Positions 1 to 10,712 are shown, counted from the first letter of the stretch. The stretch is 64,000 bases of DNA from Linanthus parryae (GCA_023055425.1 JALGPY010000002.1:135118427-135182426), one strand, 5' to 3'. Numbers and translations are program-made. Notes: generated by a model not told the origin, from the sequence alone.

Positions 1-45
1 CAATGGTAAAAAGATGTCCCAGACTAATACATTTTCAAGCTGTCA
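1..45 (-). repeat. 3' LTR of Athila element (first 45 bases only)
   Basis: Bases 1-45 repeat the outer end of the 5' LTR at 11414-11458, ending in CTGTCA on the plus strand (TGACAG at the LTR start on the minus strand). The rest of this LTR lies to the left of the window. Confidence 0.93.
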
Positions 46-60
46 AAATACCCCCACACT
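46..60 (-). other. polypurine tract of Athila element
   Basis: On the minus strand the bases just before the 3' LTR read AGTGTGGGGGTATTT, the purine-rich primer for plus-strand DNA synthesis. The 11-mer AGTGTGGGGGT recurs exactly at 1321-1331 and 3178-3188, on either side of the 3' ORF. Confidence 0.75.
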
Positions 61-1354
61 TATCTCTGCTCGTCCCGAGCAGACCCTTGCATACTGCCTT
101 GCAGACCCATTTTTTGCATACTTTTATTGCATACTTCCCCTCTTTCACAGATTCAAGACACAGACCAAAACACTCAATAGACGACTGACTCAGATACAGA
201 ATACACAAACTGACTCAAGACACAGCTAAATTTTTTTTTTATATATATATATTTTCTGAAATTGGGCAACCTCTCTATCATAAACTGAAATCATCAAATC
301 CTCACAAGCTTAATTCGAAATTCCACAACACGCAGCAAGAAATGATATAAACTGATCCTATGCACAAATTCACTTAGGTATCCCCAAACATCCACCAAAC
401 CATCCAAGATAAAGCACGTCTTTTGACTTAGAGGGTCCAGGCATCTATAGTCAACAGATAATTTTTCTTCGCCAAGTCATTTGAGGTTTTCAGACCCTCT
501 TAGCCGTTATTGCGTTTGATTTGCAAATTGTCCCATTGCTGGGAGACACAACTCCTGTGTAATACGGCTTGACTTTAATTTCCCTCTTAAGCTCTAAATT
601 GGATTGAATCCAAATTTTCCATGTGAATGGAAGCACATTATGTTGTTTCTCCTTTAAGCACAAAATATTATTTATTTATTTTTATTTTTATTTTTTTTTT
701 CATAAACCCCTCTGTTTTTTTACAACTGTGCTGTAGAGCGTTAAGAGTGCGGGCTTTTTAGGATTTTCTCTTGGAACCACCTTAAGGGATGGTGGTGTAC
801 ATTCTCCAACTTCGCTTAGGCTACAGATTTGTACCACATAAAACCGACTCTACACGAAGGTCCACCCCAGATTCCAAGAGTCCACCAGTTTCCACGGGAA
901 ACAGAATATTCAACTATCTAAAGACCAAATCTGCCTAGCACACTAGAGAAGTCAAAAGTATGCCTGTTATCTACTTTCCACATTCCTGAATACCCGGGAT
1001 AGCCTGTCGTGAAAATTGTGCACAAAATACTAAAATTTTAGGTATCCCTGCTACGGTGCTTCCTACTCTCATAAGCTCTTTCATTGGATTCTCTTCAGTT
1101 TCTAGGTCCTAAGTTGCCCTTTCTCAAAAAAAAAATATTTATTAATTTTCCCTATTTATTATATATATATTTTTTTTTCTTTATCATCATGCAAGGTCAG
1201 AAAGGTTGGTGGGTCGACTCAACATAAAAATCGTGCTGACTCAAAAAAATGAAAATAAAAATGAAAAATAAAATTGACAAAAATATGCTGACATGGCTAT
1301 GCAGGAGGACACGATTCCCCACCCCCACACTAGAGGTGGCGCGTCCTCGCGACT
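61..1354 (-). other. Athila 3' non-coding region
   Basis: About 1.3 kb between the stop of the 3' ORF and the polypurine tract. It is AT-rich, with T and A runs near 230-250, 665-700 and 1125-1175. I see no coding potential. The only distinct element is a second copy of the polypurine-tract core at 1321-1331, just after the 3' ORF stop. Confidence 0.6.
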
Positions 1355-3031
1355 CTACTGATCTGGTCGGTAACTCGAATCTGTGTTCTCCGGAGTAGAC
1401 TGGTCAGTCGGCTCGGGAGATGGTGAAGGGGTTCGTCCTCTGGCGCGTTTCCTCGCAGCATGGCGTGCTGCGGCAGCGGTACCAGCGTGGCTGGCACCGG
1501 GATGGGCACTGCTGGCCCCTGGGTCTGCATGATCTCTCCTAGGTGGGTACTGGGTACCGGGTCTGCCGGGGTCACCTACACTGTCTGCATGTTCAGGGCT
1601 CGGTGTGGGGTCATGGCCAGAGAAGCTATCATATGGCCGGCTATCCTCCATTGTCCAGCTCGGACAATTATCACTAGAATAGCGGTCCGGAAAATTAAAC
1701 CGCTTACCACGCATGTTGCTCTGAATTTCAGCAAGTGCCGACTCATGAGCTCTCATGGCGGCTGTGTGAGCGTGGTAGATATGCTTCTGGGTCTTGAACA
1801 ATTTGCCAAGACCCCTGGCCATTTTCTTGACCGTCCTTACCAGGTAGTTCTGCACTTTTTCTTGGGCCTTAATTTTCTTTCTGACCCACTCCTCATGCTC
1901 AGTCCTCTCTAGGCGCCCAAAAGAGCTGCGCCTGGCCCCTCTGCTAGACTGCCCCAAGTCAGGGTCGGCCTGCCTGTGTTCACTGGAACTGGCAGAACGG
2001 GGCAGTGGGAAGGGACCTGGTAAGGCTGGAAAATCCCCATCACCGGGAGGAGGCGGTGGTGGCATGCCACCACCCCCACCCTGAGGTGGAACAACATCAT
2101 CATCATCGTCCACTTGGACATATTCAGGAGGCCCGTGAATGGCCTCATGCAGCGCACATCTCATGTTCTTGTACTTGCGTACTTGAACTGGTCGAATATC
2201 TCTCAGCTCGCCAGGAATGACCACGAGATAATCCTGCGCCATTTTTGTTAACATCCCCAAGAGACCCAAACCCTTCTTGCTATGAGTCTCTCTCCGTTCC
2301 CGAAAAAACTCGCAAATAATTTCCGGGAGGCTCACAGGCTCACGGGCCATCAGACAGTAAACAAGCAGGGCAATATTATAATCAATGTGGGTAAAGTGTT
2401 TTAAGCCCACAACTCTGTTGTTCACCCACTCTGTCCACCATCTCGCCTCTCGAATCAGGTAAGTCGACGGGAGTTTCCGGTAGGAAGGGCTCCGTTCAGG
2501 GTGGTACCAGGCAGCGCCGGGTACACCAGCACACAGGGTGGTCAAGATCTGCTCACTCAACTGCTCAGATGGATGACGTCTCAGTTCCTGAAACTGACAG
2601 TCATCCAACACTAACTCCAGACCCAGACTCTCTCGGATACTCTATGGGGTGATTCGAATCCATCTCTTCCTGCAGTAAATCCAGTCAATTGACTGGGCTT
2701 CATTGTTCATGCACTGCTGGAGATTGCTGTAAATCTCCTTAGCCAGCACAGAACTGACCTGCAGATTGGTAAACCCAGTAAACAAATCCCCAAAATGATC
2801 CTGCCCAGTATAGTCGAACTGTTCATCCCCCATTGCTACCCTATCACGGGGAAAGGTCCTCTCAGCGGGTATGTCATACCGAATCTTTTTGTCTTGCAGA
2901 AAGAAACGGTGAGCCTCCATGTTAACAAACCTATGGTCGCAGAAATGGTTAGCCCTAAGCAAGCGGCAGTCTATGATATTCAAAGGTGCAATTGCCCTAT
3001 CCGGCCTCATGTAAGGTTGATCCACCTCCAT
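1355..3031 (-). pseudogene. Athila 3' ORF (env-like position), one in-frame TAG
   Basis: One frame runs from ATG at 3031 to a stop at 1355, interrupted only by TAG at 2642-2644. The frame is also open upstream to about 3187 but without a better ATG. The N-terminal third has an all-alpha-like segment with W-x2-W-V and ALLVYCLM-type motifs, the pattern of the putative plant transposon protein domain seen in third ORFs of several plant retroelements. Then come an acidic stretch (five Asp in a row), poly-Gly and poly-Pro, a basic helical region and a Ser/Pro-rich C-terminus. I see no signal peptide or clear transmembrane segment, so env-like describes its position rather than a demonstrated envelope function. 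Its own promoter-like region lies upstream (TATA at 3338-3347, palindrome array 3429-3975). Confidence 0.7.
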
Positions 3032-3337
3032 TTCAAGACACAAACAGTAAAAATTGAAAATACTCAAAGAGAATGAAAAGATAGAACCTGGGTACCCGGA
3101 GTGAATCTTACGGGTACAGATCTGGAAATATCTCTCTGAAGTGAATCTGTTGGTGTTTGGATCGGATGAGTTGGACCACCCCCACACTGTTCCTGACCTT
3201 CTGGCGGATCTGCGGTGGTCGTCGGAGGCTGCTGGCGGCAGACTGCTCTGGCGGCTGCTAGGGCAGAGAGAATTTTCTAGAGAGAGAGTTGAAAACTGGA
3301 AGACTTGTGTGAAAATGAGTCACTGTCATCCGTACAG

Positions 3338-3347
3338 TATATATAGG
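3338..3347 (-). promoter_or_regulatory. putative internal TATA box upstream of Athila 3' ORF
   Basis: The minus strand reads CCTATATATAC here, 82 bp downstream of the nearest palindrome of the 3429-3975 array and about 305 bp before the ATG at 3031. A CT-rich, leader-like stretch follows (about 3290 to 3265). The array-to-TATA spacing closely matches the 85 bp found in the LTR promoter. Promoter activity is an inference. Confidence 0.5.
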
Positions 3348-3428
3348 CAAACTTTCAGAAATTGCAGAATGGCCCCAAAATTTCAAAATTTGTCAAAATT
3401 TTCCGAAATTTTTGATCCCGCTCAATTG

Positions 3429-3975
3429 TGCGTTTGAACGCAGGTCCTGCGTTTGAACGCACAGCTTATTTTTTTCTGGAAATTTTGAAGATCTGATGAT
3501 CTGCGTTTGAACGCACGGTGTGCGTTTGAACGCATTGCTTGAATGTTCTCTGAATTTTCTGGGTCTGATGAGTTGCGTTTGAACGCACATGAGTTGCGTT
3601 TGAACGCAATGCTTATCTTCTGCATCTTGGATGAGCTGCGTTTGAACGCACATGAGTTGCGTTTGAACGCATGCCTTTGTCTCTCTAGAAATTCTCTGCT
3701 GATTGGGTCTGCGTTTGAACGCAGGATCTGCGTTTAAACGCACGTCCTTAGATTTTTCCACCTCTTCTTTATCATCTTGCGTTTGAACGCACATGAGTTG
3801 CGTTTAAACGCACCACTTAGTGGCTGGAAAATTTCATGATGTGATCTGCGTTTGAACGCAGGTCTTCTGCGTTTGAACGCAGAAGTGTTAACCGTTTCCA
3901 GTGCTTTTCTGTCCTTTGGTGGGGCTGCGTTTGAACGCAAGGTCTCTGCGTTTGAACGCACTGCGTTTGAACGCA
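3429..3975 (-). repeat. internal array of 17 copies of TGCGTTTGAACGCA
   Basis: Seventeen copies of a 14-bp motif (TGCGTT and AACGCA arms, 2-bp centre) start at 3429, 3448, 3502, 3521, 3574, 3595, 3637, 3658, 3710, 3729, 3778, 3799, 3847, 3868, 3926, 3947 and 3962. Those at 3729 and 3799 have a TA centre and are perfect palindromes. Copies come mostly in pairs 19-21 bp apart, the pairs about 50-80 bp apart, with a CTTA-containing tail after the second member. The array fills the gap between the integrase stop and the 3' ORF. Frames reading through it give repetitive peptides and are not genes. Confidence 0.93.
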
Positions 3976-4149
3976 TGTCTTCTGCTTCCTGAAACACTGA
4001 GTTCAACATTAAATCCCTCTTTCTCACTTTTCTCTCGAATTATGAACATTGTAAAAATTATATAAAAACAACTAATCTATGTTGGGTTGCCTCCCAACCA
4101 GCGCTTGTGATTTACAGTCGACAGCCCGACTTTGTTACCTCTGCTGTAC

Positions 4150-6606
4150 TCACGGAATGTCGAGGTAGAGTGCCTCTACCTCCATGATTTCCTGAGGATC
4201 CCTGTATGGCTTGACTCTGTTCCCATTCACCTTGAAAACTGTATTATCCCTCGGGTTCTCCAGCTCCACCACTCCCCATGATGTAATGTCCTTCACAATA
4301 AATGGTCCAGACCATCTTGAGCGCAGCTTCCCTGGGTAGAATTTCATCCTTGAATTGTAGAGGAGAACCTTCTGCCCGATTTCTATCTTCTTTGGTAGAA
4401 TGCGGTTGTCATGCCACTTCTTTGTTTTCTCTTTATAAATTTTGGCACTCTCATATGCAGTTTTACGGAATTCCTCCAGTTCGAGGAGTGCCATCTTCCG
4501 TTTATTTCCTGCTAAACTGTGATCCATATTCAGCTGCTTGATTGCCCAGTAAGCTTTGTGCTCCAATTCTACTGGTAAGTGACATGCTTTTCCAAACACC
4601 AGCTGGTATGGGGACATTCCCAGTGGGGTTTTGTAAGCAGTTCTGTATGCCCAAAGTGCATCATCCAGCTTTAACGACCAGTCCTTGCGTCCTGGATTCA
4701 CAGTTTTTTCCAGTATGCTCTTTATCTCCCTGTTGGACACCTCTGCCTGCCCGTTTGCCTGAGGGTGATAAGGCAGTGATACCTTATGGATAGACACCCC
4801 ATACTGCTTTAGAACCTTGGCAAAGACTTTATTGATAAAATGAGAACCTTCATCACTGACCATGGCCCTCGGTGTTCCAAATCTGGTAAAGATGTTGCGT
4901 TTGAGGAACCTTTCCACGACTGACGCATCATTCTTCTGACAGGCTATTGCTTCCACCCATTTCGACACGTAATCCACTGCCAATAAGATGTAAAGATTTC
5001 CCAGCGACGAAGGAAAAGGACCCATAAAATCAATACCCCACACGTCGAAAGGCTCAACTTCCTGCCAGAGTGTCATGGGCATTTCATTCCGCTGGGAAAT
5101 ATTTCCTGTCCTTTGGCAGCGATCACAACTCTGCGCATAATCATGGCAGTCCTTGAAAACTGTTGGCCAGAAAAATCCTGACTGCAGCACCTTGTGAGCT
5201 GTTCTCGGTCCGCTGAAGTGTCCCCCACACTGTGCTGAGTGGCAGTGCTGAATTACCTCCAAAATTTCGTGACATGGAATGCATCGTCGGAGAATATTAT
5301 CTGCCCCTTGCTTGAACAGATAAGGATCGTCCCAGAAATATTGCCTGCAATCTGAAATAAATTTCTTTTTCTGCCAAGGGGTGATGTCTTCAGGGAGTGC
5401 ACCATTGACCAAATAATTGGCAATGGCGTAGTACCAGGGCCGTCTGTTGGTCTTGATCTTCATAATATGTTCATCTGGAAAATTTTCTTGAATGGGCACC
5501 ACTTCTTCTGTAGGTTTTTCCAGACGAGATAGATGATCAGCTACTACATTTTCAACTCCCTTTTTATCCCTGATTTCGACGTCAAATTCCTGCATCAGCA
5601 GAATCCAACGCAGCAGCCTTGGCTTTGCATCCTTCTTTTCCAGCAAGTATTTCAGTGCACTGTGATCTATAAAAATAATGACTTTAGAGCCTACCAGGTA
5701 CGATCTGAATTTATCCAGGGCAAAAACGACTGCCAGCAGCTCCTTCTCTGTAGTCCCATAATTAATCTGCGCCTCATTCAGGACCCTGCTGGCATAGTAG
5801 ATGACGCTGCACACCTTGTCCTTCCGCTGTCCCAGTACCGCGCCCACAGCGTAATCACTGGCGTCGCACATCAGCTCGAACGGGTGTGTCCAGTCTGGTG
5901 TTGTGATAATGGGTGCAGTCGTCAGCCTTTCTTTAAGCACGTCAAAAGCTTCTTTGCAGGCTTCATCAAATACGAAGGGCACATCTTTTCCCAGCAAATT
6001 ACATAGTGGCTTTGTAATTTTTGAGAAATCTTTAATAAACCTTCTGTAAAATCCTGCGTGGCCCAAAAAGCTCTTGATTGCCTTCACTGTGGTTGGATAC
6101 GACAGCTGCTTGATCACCTCTATTTTTGCTCTGTCTACTTCCAGCCCTTTACTGGAAATCCTGTGTCCCAACACTATTCCTTCAGTAACCATGAAGTGGC
6201 ATTTTTCCCAGTTGAGCACCAGGTTTGTTTTTCTGCAGCGAATCAGAACTCTGGCCAGATGGTATAAGCAATCTTCAAAGCTGTCCCCAAATAACGAAAA
6301 ATCGTCCATGAAAACTTCCAAATTTTTCTCTATCATATCAGAGAAAATAGCCATCATACACCTCTGGAATGTTGCTGGAGCATTGCACAGTCCAAATGGC
6401 ATTCGTCTAAAGGCGAACGTTCCATACGGGCAAGTGAACGTCGTCTTTTCTTGGTCTTCTGGATTTATGTAGATCTGATTGTAGCCAGAGTAGCCGTCAA
6501 GAAAGCAGTAATAAGCATGGTGCGCTAGTCTGTCCAACGTCTGGTCCATGAATGGCAACGGAAAGTGGTCTTTCAGTGTGGCATCGTTCAGCTTCCGATA
6601 GTCCAT
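4150..6606 (-). CDS. pol: Athila pol, distal part: reverse transcriptase, RNase H, integrase
   Basis: An 818-codon frame in phase with the upstream gag-protease ORF; the two are separated only by TGA at 6631-6633. RT palm comes first, with the catalytic box as FMDD near residue 100. RNase H follows, with acidic residues near 248 (CDAS), 288, 314 (FIDH) and 357 (VADH). The integrase has an HHCC finger ending CDRC near 494-497, then the core with Asp near 526 (GIDFMGP), Asp near 585 (VSDEG) and Glu near 622, a D,D-35-E type spacing. There is no chromodomain, as expected for Athila. All catalytic residues appear present. The product would copy element RNA to DNA and integrate it. The ATG at 6606 is internal to RT and is unlikely to be a natural start. 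Confidence 0.93.
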   Translation of the reverse strand: MDYRKLNDATLKDHFPLPFMDQTLDRLAHHAYYCFLDGYSGYNQIYINPEDQEKTTFTCPYGTFAFRRMPFGLCNAPATFQRCMMAIFSDMIEKNLEVFMDDFSLFGDSFEDCLYHLARVLIRCRKTNLVLNWEKCHFMVTEGIVLGHRISSKGLEVDRAKIEVIKQLSYPTTVKAIKSFLGHAGFYRRFIKDFSKITKPLCNLLGKDVPFVFDEACKEAFDVLKERLTTAPIITTPDWTHPFELMCDASDYAVGAVLGQRKDKVCSVIYYASRVLNEAQINYGTTEKELLAVVFALDKFRSYLVGSKVIIFIDHSALKYLLEKKDAKPRLLRWILLMQEFDVEIRDKKGVENVVADHLSRLEKPTEEVVPIQENFPDEHIMKIKTNRRPWYYAIANYLVNGALPEDITPWQKKKFISDCRQYFWDDPYLFKQGADNILRRCIPCHEILEVIQHCHSAQCGGHFSGPRTAHKVLQSGFFWPTVFKDCHDYAQSCDRCQRTGNISQRNEMPMTLWQEVEPFDVWGIDFMGPFPSSLGNLYILLAVDYVSKWVEAIACQKNDASVVERFLKRNIFTRFGTPRAMVSDEGSHFINKVFAKVLKQYGVSIHKVSLPYHPQANGQAEVSNREIKSILEKTVNPGRKDWSLKLDDALWAYRTAYKTPLGMSPYQLVFGKACHLPVELEHKAYWAIKQLNMDHSLAGNKRKMALLELEEFRKTAYESAKIYKEKTKKWHDNRILPKKIEIGQKVLLYNSRMKFYPGKLRSRWSGPFIVKDITSWGVVELENPRDNTVFKVNGNRVKPYRDPQEIMEVEALYLDIP

Positions 6607-6630
6607 ACAGATTCGCCAGCCAGTGACAGT

Positions 6631-9558
6631 TCACTGGGCGATCTGTTCCTGATCAGCATTCTGCACTACTGTAATACCCCCTTTCTTTGGTACACACTGG
6701 ACAGGACTCACCCAGGTGCTGTTTGATATGGGGTATATAATTCCTGCTTCTAACCACTTCATGACCTCCTTACGTACCACATCTTTCATAATTGGGTTTA
6801 ACCTTCTTTGAGGCTGGATGACTGGCTTCTTTTCGTCTTCGATTCTTATTTTGTGCATGCAATAATCAGGACTGATTCCCTTTAAGTCTGCAATTGTCCA
6901 TCCTATGGCTTCTTTATGCTCTCGGAGTACCTCCAGTAGCTTTTGTTCCTGTTCCTGAGATAAAAGAGAAGAAACAATTACCGGCAGGGTATTATTTTCA
7001 CCAATAAAAGCGTACCTGAGGTGTTCTGGCAACTGTTTTAATTCCAGGGCTGGTGGTTCCTGGAGTGACGGGACCAGTGTCATTTTCTGCTCGCCTCCTT
7101 CATCTTTGTATAGCCTGACCCAGCTTTCTGTTCCCATGATCTGCTCATCCTGTTGCTCTTCTGTTTCCTCTGAAAATATGTCTTCAAATTCCTCCCATAA
7201 ATCTTCTATCTCATCGCTTTCCAGGTCATCAATTACCTCTACTGCGAAACAGTTTTCATGCCCATAATGATCGGGAAGCTGGAGAGATTTGAAAACATTA
7301 AATTTTACTTTTTCTTCATTGATTTGCATGGAAAGCTCTCCACTTTTGCAGTTAATAATGGCTTCACCAGTCGCCAGGAAAGGTCTGCCCAGGATCAGCG
7401 GAACCTCTCCTGCCTCCATATCCAGTATCACAAAATCTGCTGGAAAAATAAGCTCTCCCACTTTTACCAGGATATCTTCAATTACTCCATAGGCAGGTTT
7501 CACGGATCTGTCAGCCATTTGAAGCATAATTCTTGTTGGGCGTGGCTCTCCGACTCCCAGACTTTTGAAGATGGTCAATGGCATCAGGTTGATGCTGGCA
7601 CCCAAGTCGCATAATGCTTTTCCTGTGTATGCACTGCCCAGGGTTACTGGAATAACAAAGCTGCCAGGGTCCTTCTTTTTCAGTGGTAGACCATTTTTTA
7701 CACAACTGCTCGCTTCTGCCGTCAGATTCACTGTTTCGAAGTCACTCATTCGCCTTCTACCATACAAGATGTCTTTGAGAAACTTCGCATAAGTAGGCAT
7801 TTTGGCAAGTGCTTCAGCAAAAGGTATATTTATCTGTAATTGCTTGAATACCTCCAGAAATCTGGCGTAGTCTTTGCTGTCATCTCTCTTGCGTGTCTTC
7901 AGAGGGTAAGGAACCTCCTTGGAAATTGGCACTGTCTCTGGATTACCCTCATTCATCTGCACTGCTTCCTGCTCGACCGAACCCCTTTTCTGAGGGTTAG
8001 CGGTTGAACTGTCTTCCCGGTCAATCACTTCCTGTTCAATAATCTTTGACTTTTCTGCGCGTGCATGACTGGGATACGGTGGATCCTGCAGTGCAATTCC
8101 ACTCCGAGTTGTGATAGCATTGATTTGAGCGCGTGGATTGTTCACTGTGTTAGATGGTAAATTCCCTGGGGCTCGTTCTGCCTGGTTCTGTGCAAGCTGT
8201 CCATTCTGTACTTCCAAGTTGCGGATAGCAATCTTCATCTGGCTTACATCAGCAGTTAATGAATCCATCTGTGCGAATCTAGTTTCCAACTGCTTATTGA
8301 ATTTCTCCATATAGGACTCAAAATGTTGCTGAGACAGGTTTAGTTGTGGTGCTGCTTGTACAGGCTGAGCTGGAGCTGTCTGTTGTGCCTGTGGCCTGTG
8401 CTGGAATCCTGGTGCATATACTGCTGCATTGGGATTTCCGTAGCGAAACCCTGGATGGTCACGTGTGCCTGGTCTGTAGCGACTAGGATCCCACTGCTGC
8501 TGAACATAGTTGGTGTCTTCGGTCTGAAGCTCCAGAATTGCTGCGTCAAAGTCAGGTTCGTCCACTGATGCCACCGGCTTCTTTTCTGTATACACCTTCT
8601 TGACTAAGTCCTGTACCACCTTCGTGAGATTATCAATCCTGTCATCAACCACTGGTTCTGCTGCTGCTGCGAGCCTGCGATCATCAAACAGGCGAGTATC
8701 CTGTTTGGCTAATTGCTTCATCAGTTCGTATGCTCCATCTTTATCCACATGGTATAGAAAGTTACCCCCAGCTTCCCTATCAATCCTGTCTGCATTCTCC
8801 CTGTCAAGTGCATGGTAGAATACATGCAGAATCTTTGCGTCCCCGAAGCCGTGATTGGGGCATTTTTTAACGAGTCTCATTAACCTGTCCCATGCATCTA
8901 CCACTGTCTCCCCCATCTGCTGTTTGAAAGATAAGATCTCACTCTGCAGCTTGATAACGCGGGATGCAGGGTAGAATTTTGCCAAGAAATCAGCAACACA
9001 CCCTTCCGAGGTAGTGATAGACCTCGGTGGTCTTGCCTCCAGCCAATCTTTTGCTGTTCCGAACAAACAGTATGGGAATAAAATCAGCTTTAGCGTGTCC
9101 GCTTCGACCCCTCTATACTTAATCTTGTTGCAGTAATCCTCAAATTTTCCAAGGAAGTCGTTTGGATCTTCATCTGCCTTCCCATTAAAAGGACAATGGG
9201 TCTGGGCGGTCTGAATTGTGGATGATTTCAGGTCGAAGTGCTCTGCTGTAATGGGAGGCACTACAATAGCTGGTTGATGTCCTCCGGTTGGGACTTCAAA
9301 GTTTTCGACCAGCGCCCTTCCAGACCTGTTATAAGTCCTCTGATTGTTCCTGGCAGCAAAACCTGCTGCTATCAGCTCTTCAATGTAAAGAGCCATCTGT
9401 GCTGGAGTACGTTGCGGCTGTCCTGTGGGTGTTCCTGTTTCGGTTGTGGTGTCTTCTCCGTGTTCAGACATCACGGCTCGGTGTCTGCGACTTTGCTCTC
9501 TGAAAAGTTTTTCGGGGTCTTTGAGTGGTGATACCAGTTTGCGGGGCAATCTGGGCAT
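6631..9558 (-). CDS. gag-pol: Athila gag, protease and start of reverse transcriptase
   Basis: A 975-codon frame from ATG at 9558 (product begins MPRLPRKLVSPLKDPEKLF), about 120 bp after the primer site. The gag capsid-like region spans roughly residues 105-290, including W-L-E-A-R-P and F-Y-P motifs. A Gln/Pro-rich linker follows, where a CCHC knuckle might be expected; I do not see one. The aspartic protease (C-D-L-G-A-S near residue 649) is followed by the RT N-terminus (from about 845) with the PVQCVPKKGG motif. The frame ends at TGA 6631-6633, and the RT continues in the same frame beyond it. Most likely this is a point nonsense mutation in a single gag-pol frame, because it falls inside the RT domain rather than between gag and pol, where a programmed stop would be expected. 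Confidence 0.92.
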   Translation of the reverse strand: MPRLPRKLVSPLKDPEKLFREQSRRHRAVMSEHGEDTTTETGTPTGQPQRTPAQMALYIEELIAAGFAARNNQRTYNRSGRALVENFEVPTGGHQPAIVVPPITAEHFDLKSSTIQTAQTHCPFNGKADEDPNDFLGKFEDYCNKIKYRGVEADTLKLILFPYCLFGTAKDWLEARPPRSITTSEGCVADFLAKFYPASRVIKLQSEILSFKQQMGETVVDAWDRLMRLVKKCPNHGFGDAKILHVFYHALDRENADRIDREAGGNFLYHVDKDGAYELMKQLAKQDTRLFDDRRLAAAAEPVVDDRIDNLTKVVQDLVKKVYTEKKPVASVDEPDFDAAILELQTEDTNYVQQQWDPSRYRPGTRDHPGFRYGNPNAAVYAPGFQHRPQAQQTAPAQPVQAAPQLNLSQQHFESYMEKFNKQLETRFAQMDSLTADVSQMKIAIRNLEVQNGQLAQNQAERAPGNLPSNTVNNPRAQINAITTRSGIALQDPPYPSHARAEKSKIIEQEVIDREDSSTANPQKRGSVEQEAVQMNEGNPETVPISKEVPYPLKTRKRDDSKDYARFLEVFKQLQINIPFAEALAKMPTYAKFLKDILYGRRRMSDFETVNLTAEASSCVKNGLPLKKKDPGSFVIPVTLGSAYTGKALCDLGASINLMPLTIFKSLGVGEPRPTRIMLQMADRSVKPAYGVIEDILVKVGELIFPADFVILDMEAGEVPLILGRPFLATGEAIINCKSGELSMQINEEKVKFNVFKSLQLPDHYGHENCFAVEVIDDLESDEIEDLWEEFEDIFSEETEEQQDEQIMGTESWVRLYKDEGGEQKMTLVPSLQEPPALELKQLPEHLRYAFIGENNTLPVIVSSLLSQEQEQKLLEVLREHKEAIGWTIADLKGISPDYCMHKIRIEDEKKPVIQPQRRLNPIMKDVVRKEVMKWLEAGIIYPISNSTWVSPVQCVPKKGGITVVQNADQEQIAQ

Positions 9559-9679
9559 AAACTAGAATAGCCTGAAAATCAGATTTCAAGAGCAGTAAGT
9601 CGAAAGAAAGTAACTGTAAAAATAAAAGAAAAACTCTGAGACTTATTCTAATGTCTCTTTAGCAAAAACTGTAACCGTT

Positions 9680-9696
9680 CCCCGGCAACGGCGCCA
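9680..9696 (-). other. Athila primer binding site, complementary to tRNA-Asp
   Basis: On the minus strand this reads TGGCGCCGTTGCCGGGG, matching the 3' end of plant tRNA-Asp (CCCCGGCAACGGCGCCA). It lies 6 bases inside the LTR edge at 9703. The leader 9679-9559 between here and the gag ATG is short and shows no other feature. Confidence 0.9.
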
Positions 9697-10078
9697 AAAA
9701 CTTGACAGCGTAAACCTATCTGCTTTTTCGCAAGTGTACGATCAAGTAATATAGAGTATGTAATTGTGACTCTGGTTGTCAAACCCACGAGAACAGTTTA
9801 AGTTGTTGCTAATCGGAATTAGAATTAGACACAAAGTTTGTAAAAAGGAGGAAGGTTTAGGATATGATTCTACTAAATTGTAATAAATAAAAACAGTAAA
9901 AAGCTTATTTTATTTTTCTGTCAAATATTTTGCCGAAATTGATGTAGTTGTAAAAGTCGATAATTCTAAAAATCTAGATTCCAGGATCCCCTAGGGTTAC
10001 TCTCCAGCTTTCATGGTATATTTGATTTCAGAAACACACAGTGGTTTTGTTTATGCCAGCATACCAATAGTACAATCT

Positions 10079-10261
10079 CCTCTCGGTCTCATGCACTTAT
10101 CACTCGACTGCAGATTTTCGGGTCCTCTCGGTCCACCTAAATCTGCAGGTTCGTTCTAAGTCTGCTAGGGTTACAGGTTCTCCTCTCGGTCTCCCCCTAA
10201 ACGTCTAACAGTTGGTCTAATGCTTCTGGGCTAGTCCCCTGATTCTCTTCACCTCTCGGTC
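10079..10261 (-). repeat. four spaced copies of GACCGAGAGG in transcribed part of the LTR
   Basis: The plus strand has CCTCTCGGTC at 10079, 10124, 10182 and 10252, spaced 45-70 bp apart, downstream of the LTR TATA box. They would be present in element RNA. Function unknown. Confidence 0.8.
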
Positions 10262-10703
10262 CATCAAGGCAGAGTACTAAATCCTGTCTTTTCTTCCTAA
10301 CGTTCACTGGTCACTCTCGCGCACCAGATCCTGTCTGTAACACTCCTGGGTGATCAAGCCATTCATGTATGTAAATAAAATCAAAGACAGAATAATAAAC
10401 AAACCATCCTGCATTAAGACTTAGCTAGCCATGCATCTGAAAATCAAAACAACCAAGTCTGCTGAATTCATAAACCCTAGGTTCACCGAGAACCTAGGCA
10501 AAAGGTCTAGCTAGTTTGCATTATTTAAAAACAACGTTTCATAAAAAGAGAAAAGATAAAACTAGTTATTTTTCTGAAGATACTGGAAAACTGCTCCAAT
10601 CCTGCTCTGCTCCAACTCCTGGCTGCTGTGAAACTGGCTGCTGATGATGATGATAGCTGTGAGTGTGTATGTGTCGTAACCCTAAAACAGTGCTGGGACA
10701 CCT

Positions 10704-10712
10704 CCTTTTATA
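10704..10712 (-). promoter_or_regulatory. TATA box of Athila 5' LTR
   Basis: The minus strand reads TATAAAAGG, a good TATA box. It sits 85 bp downstream of the last palindromic motif of the LTR array, which places the array in the U3 enhancer position. Confidence 0.65.

Noticed and set aside
1460..1912. 150-codon plus-strand frame opposite the Athila 3' ORF
   Set aside because: Shadow of the GC-rich minus-strand coding region; no upstream signals.
3429..3975. CRISPR-like array: short regular repeats with variable spacers
   Set aside because: The repeat is only 14 bp, occurs in irregular pairs, is inside a plant retrotransposon, has a related array in the LTR and has no cas genes.
3393..4027. 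Minus-strand reading frames with repetitive CVQTQ, AFKRR and RSNA peptides
   Set aside because: These are translations of the palindrome array in different frames; the peptide changes with frame and the DNA motif is what is conserved.
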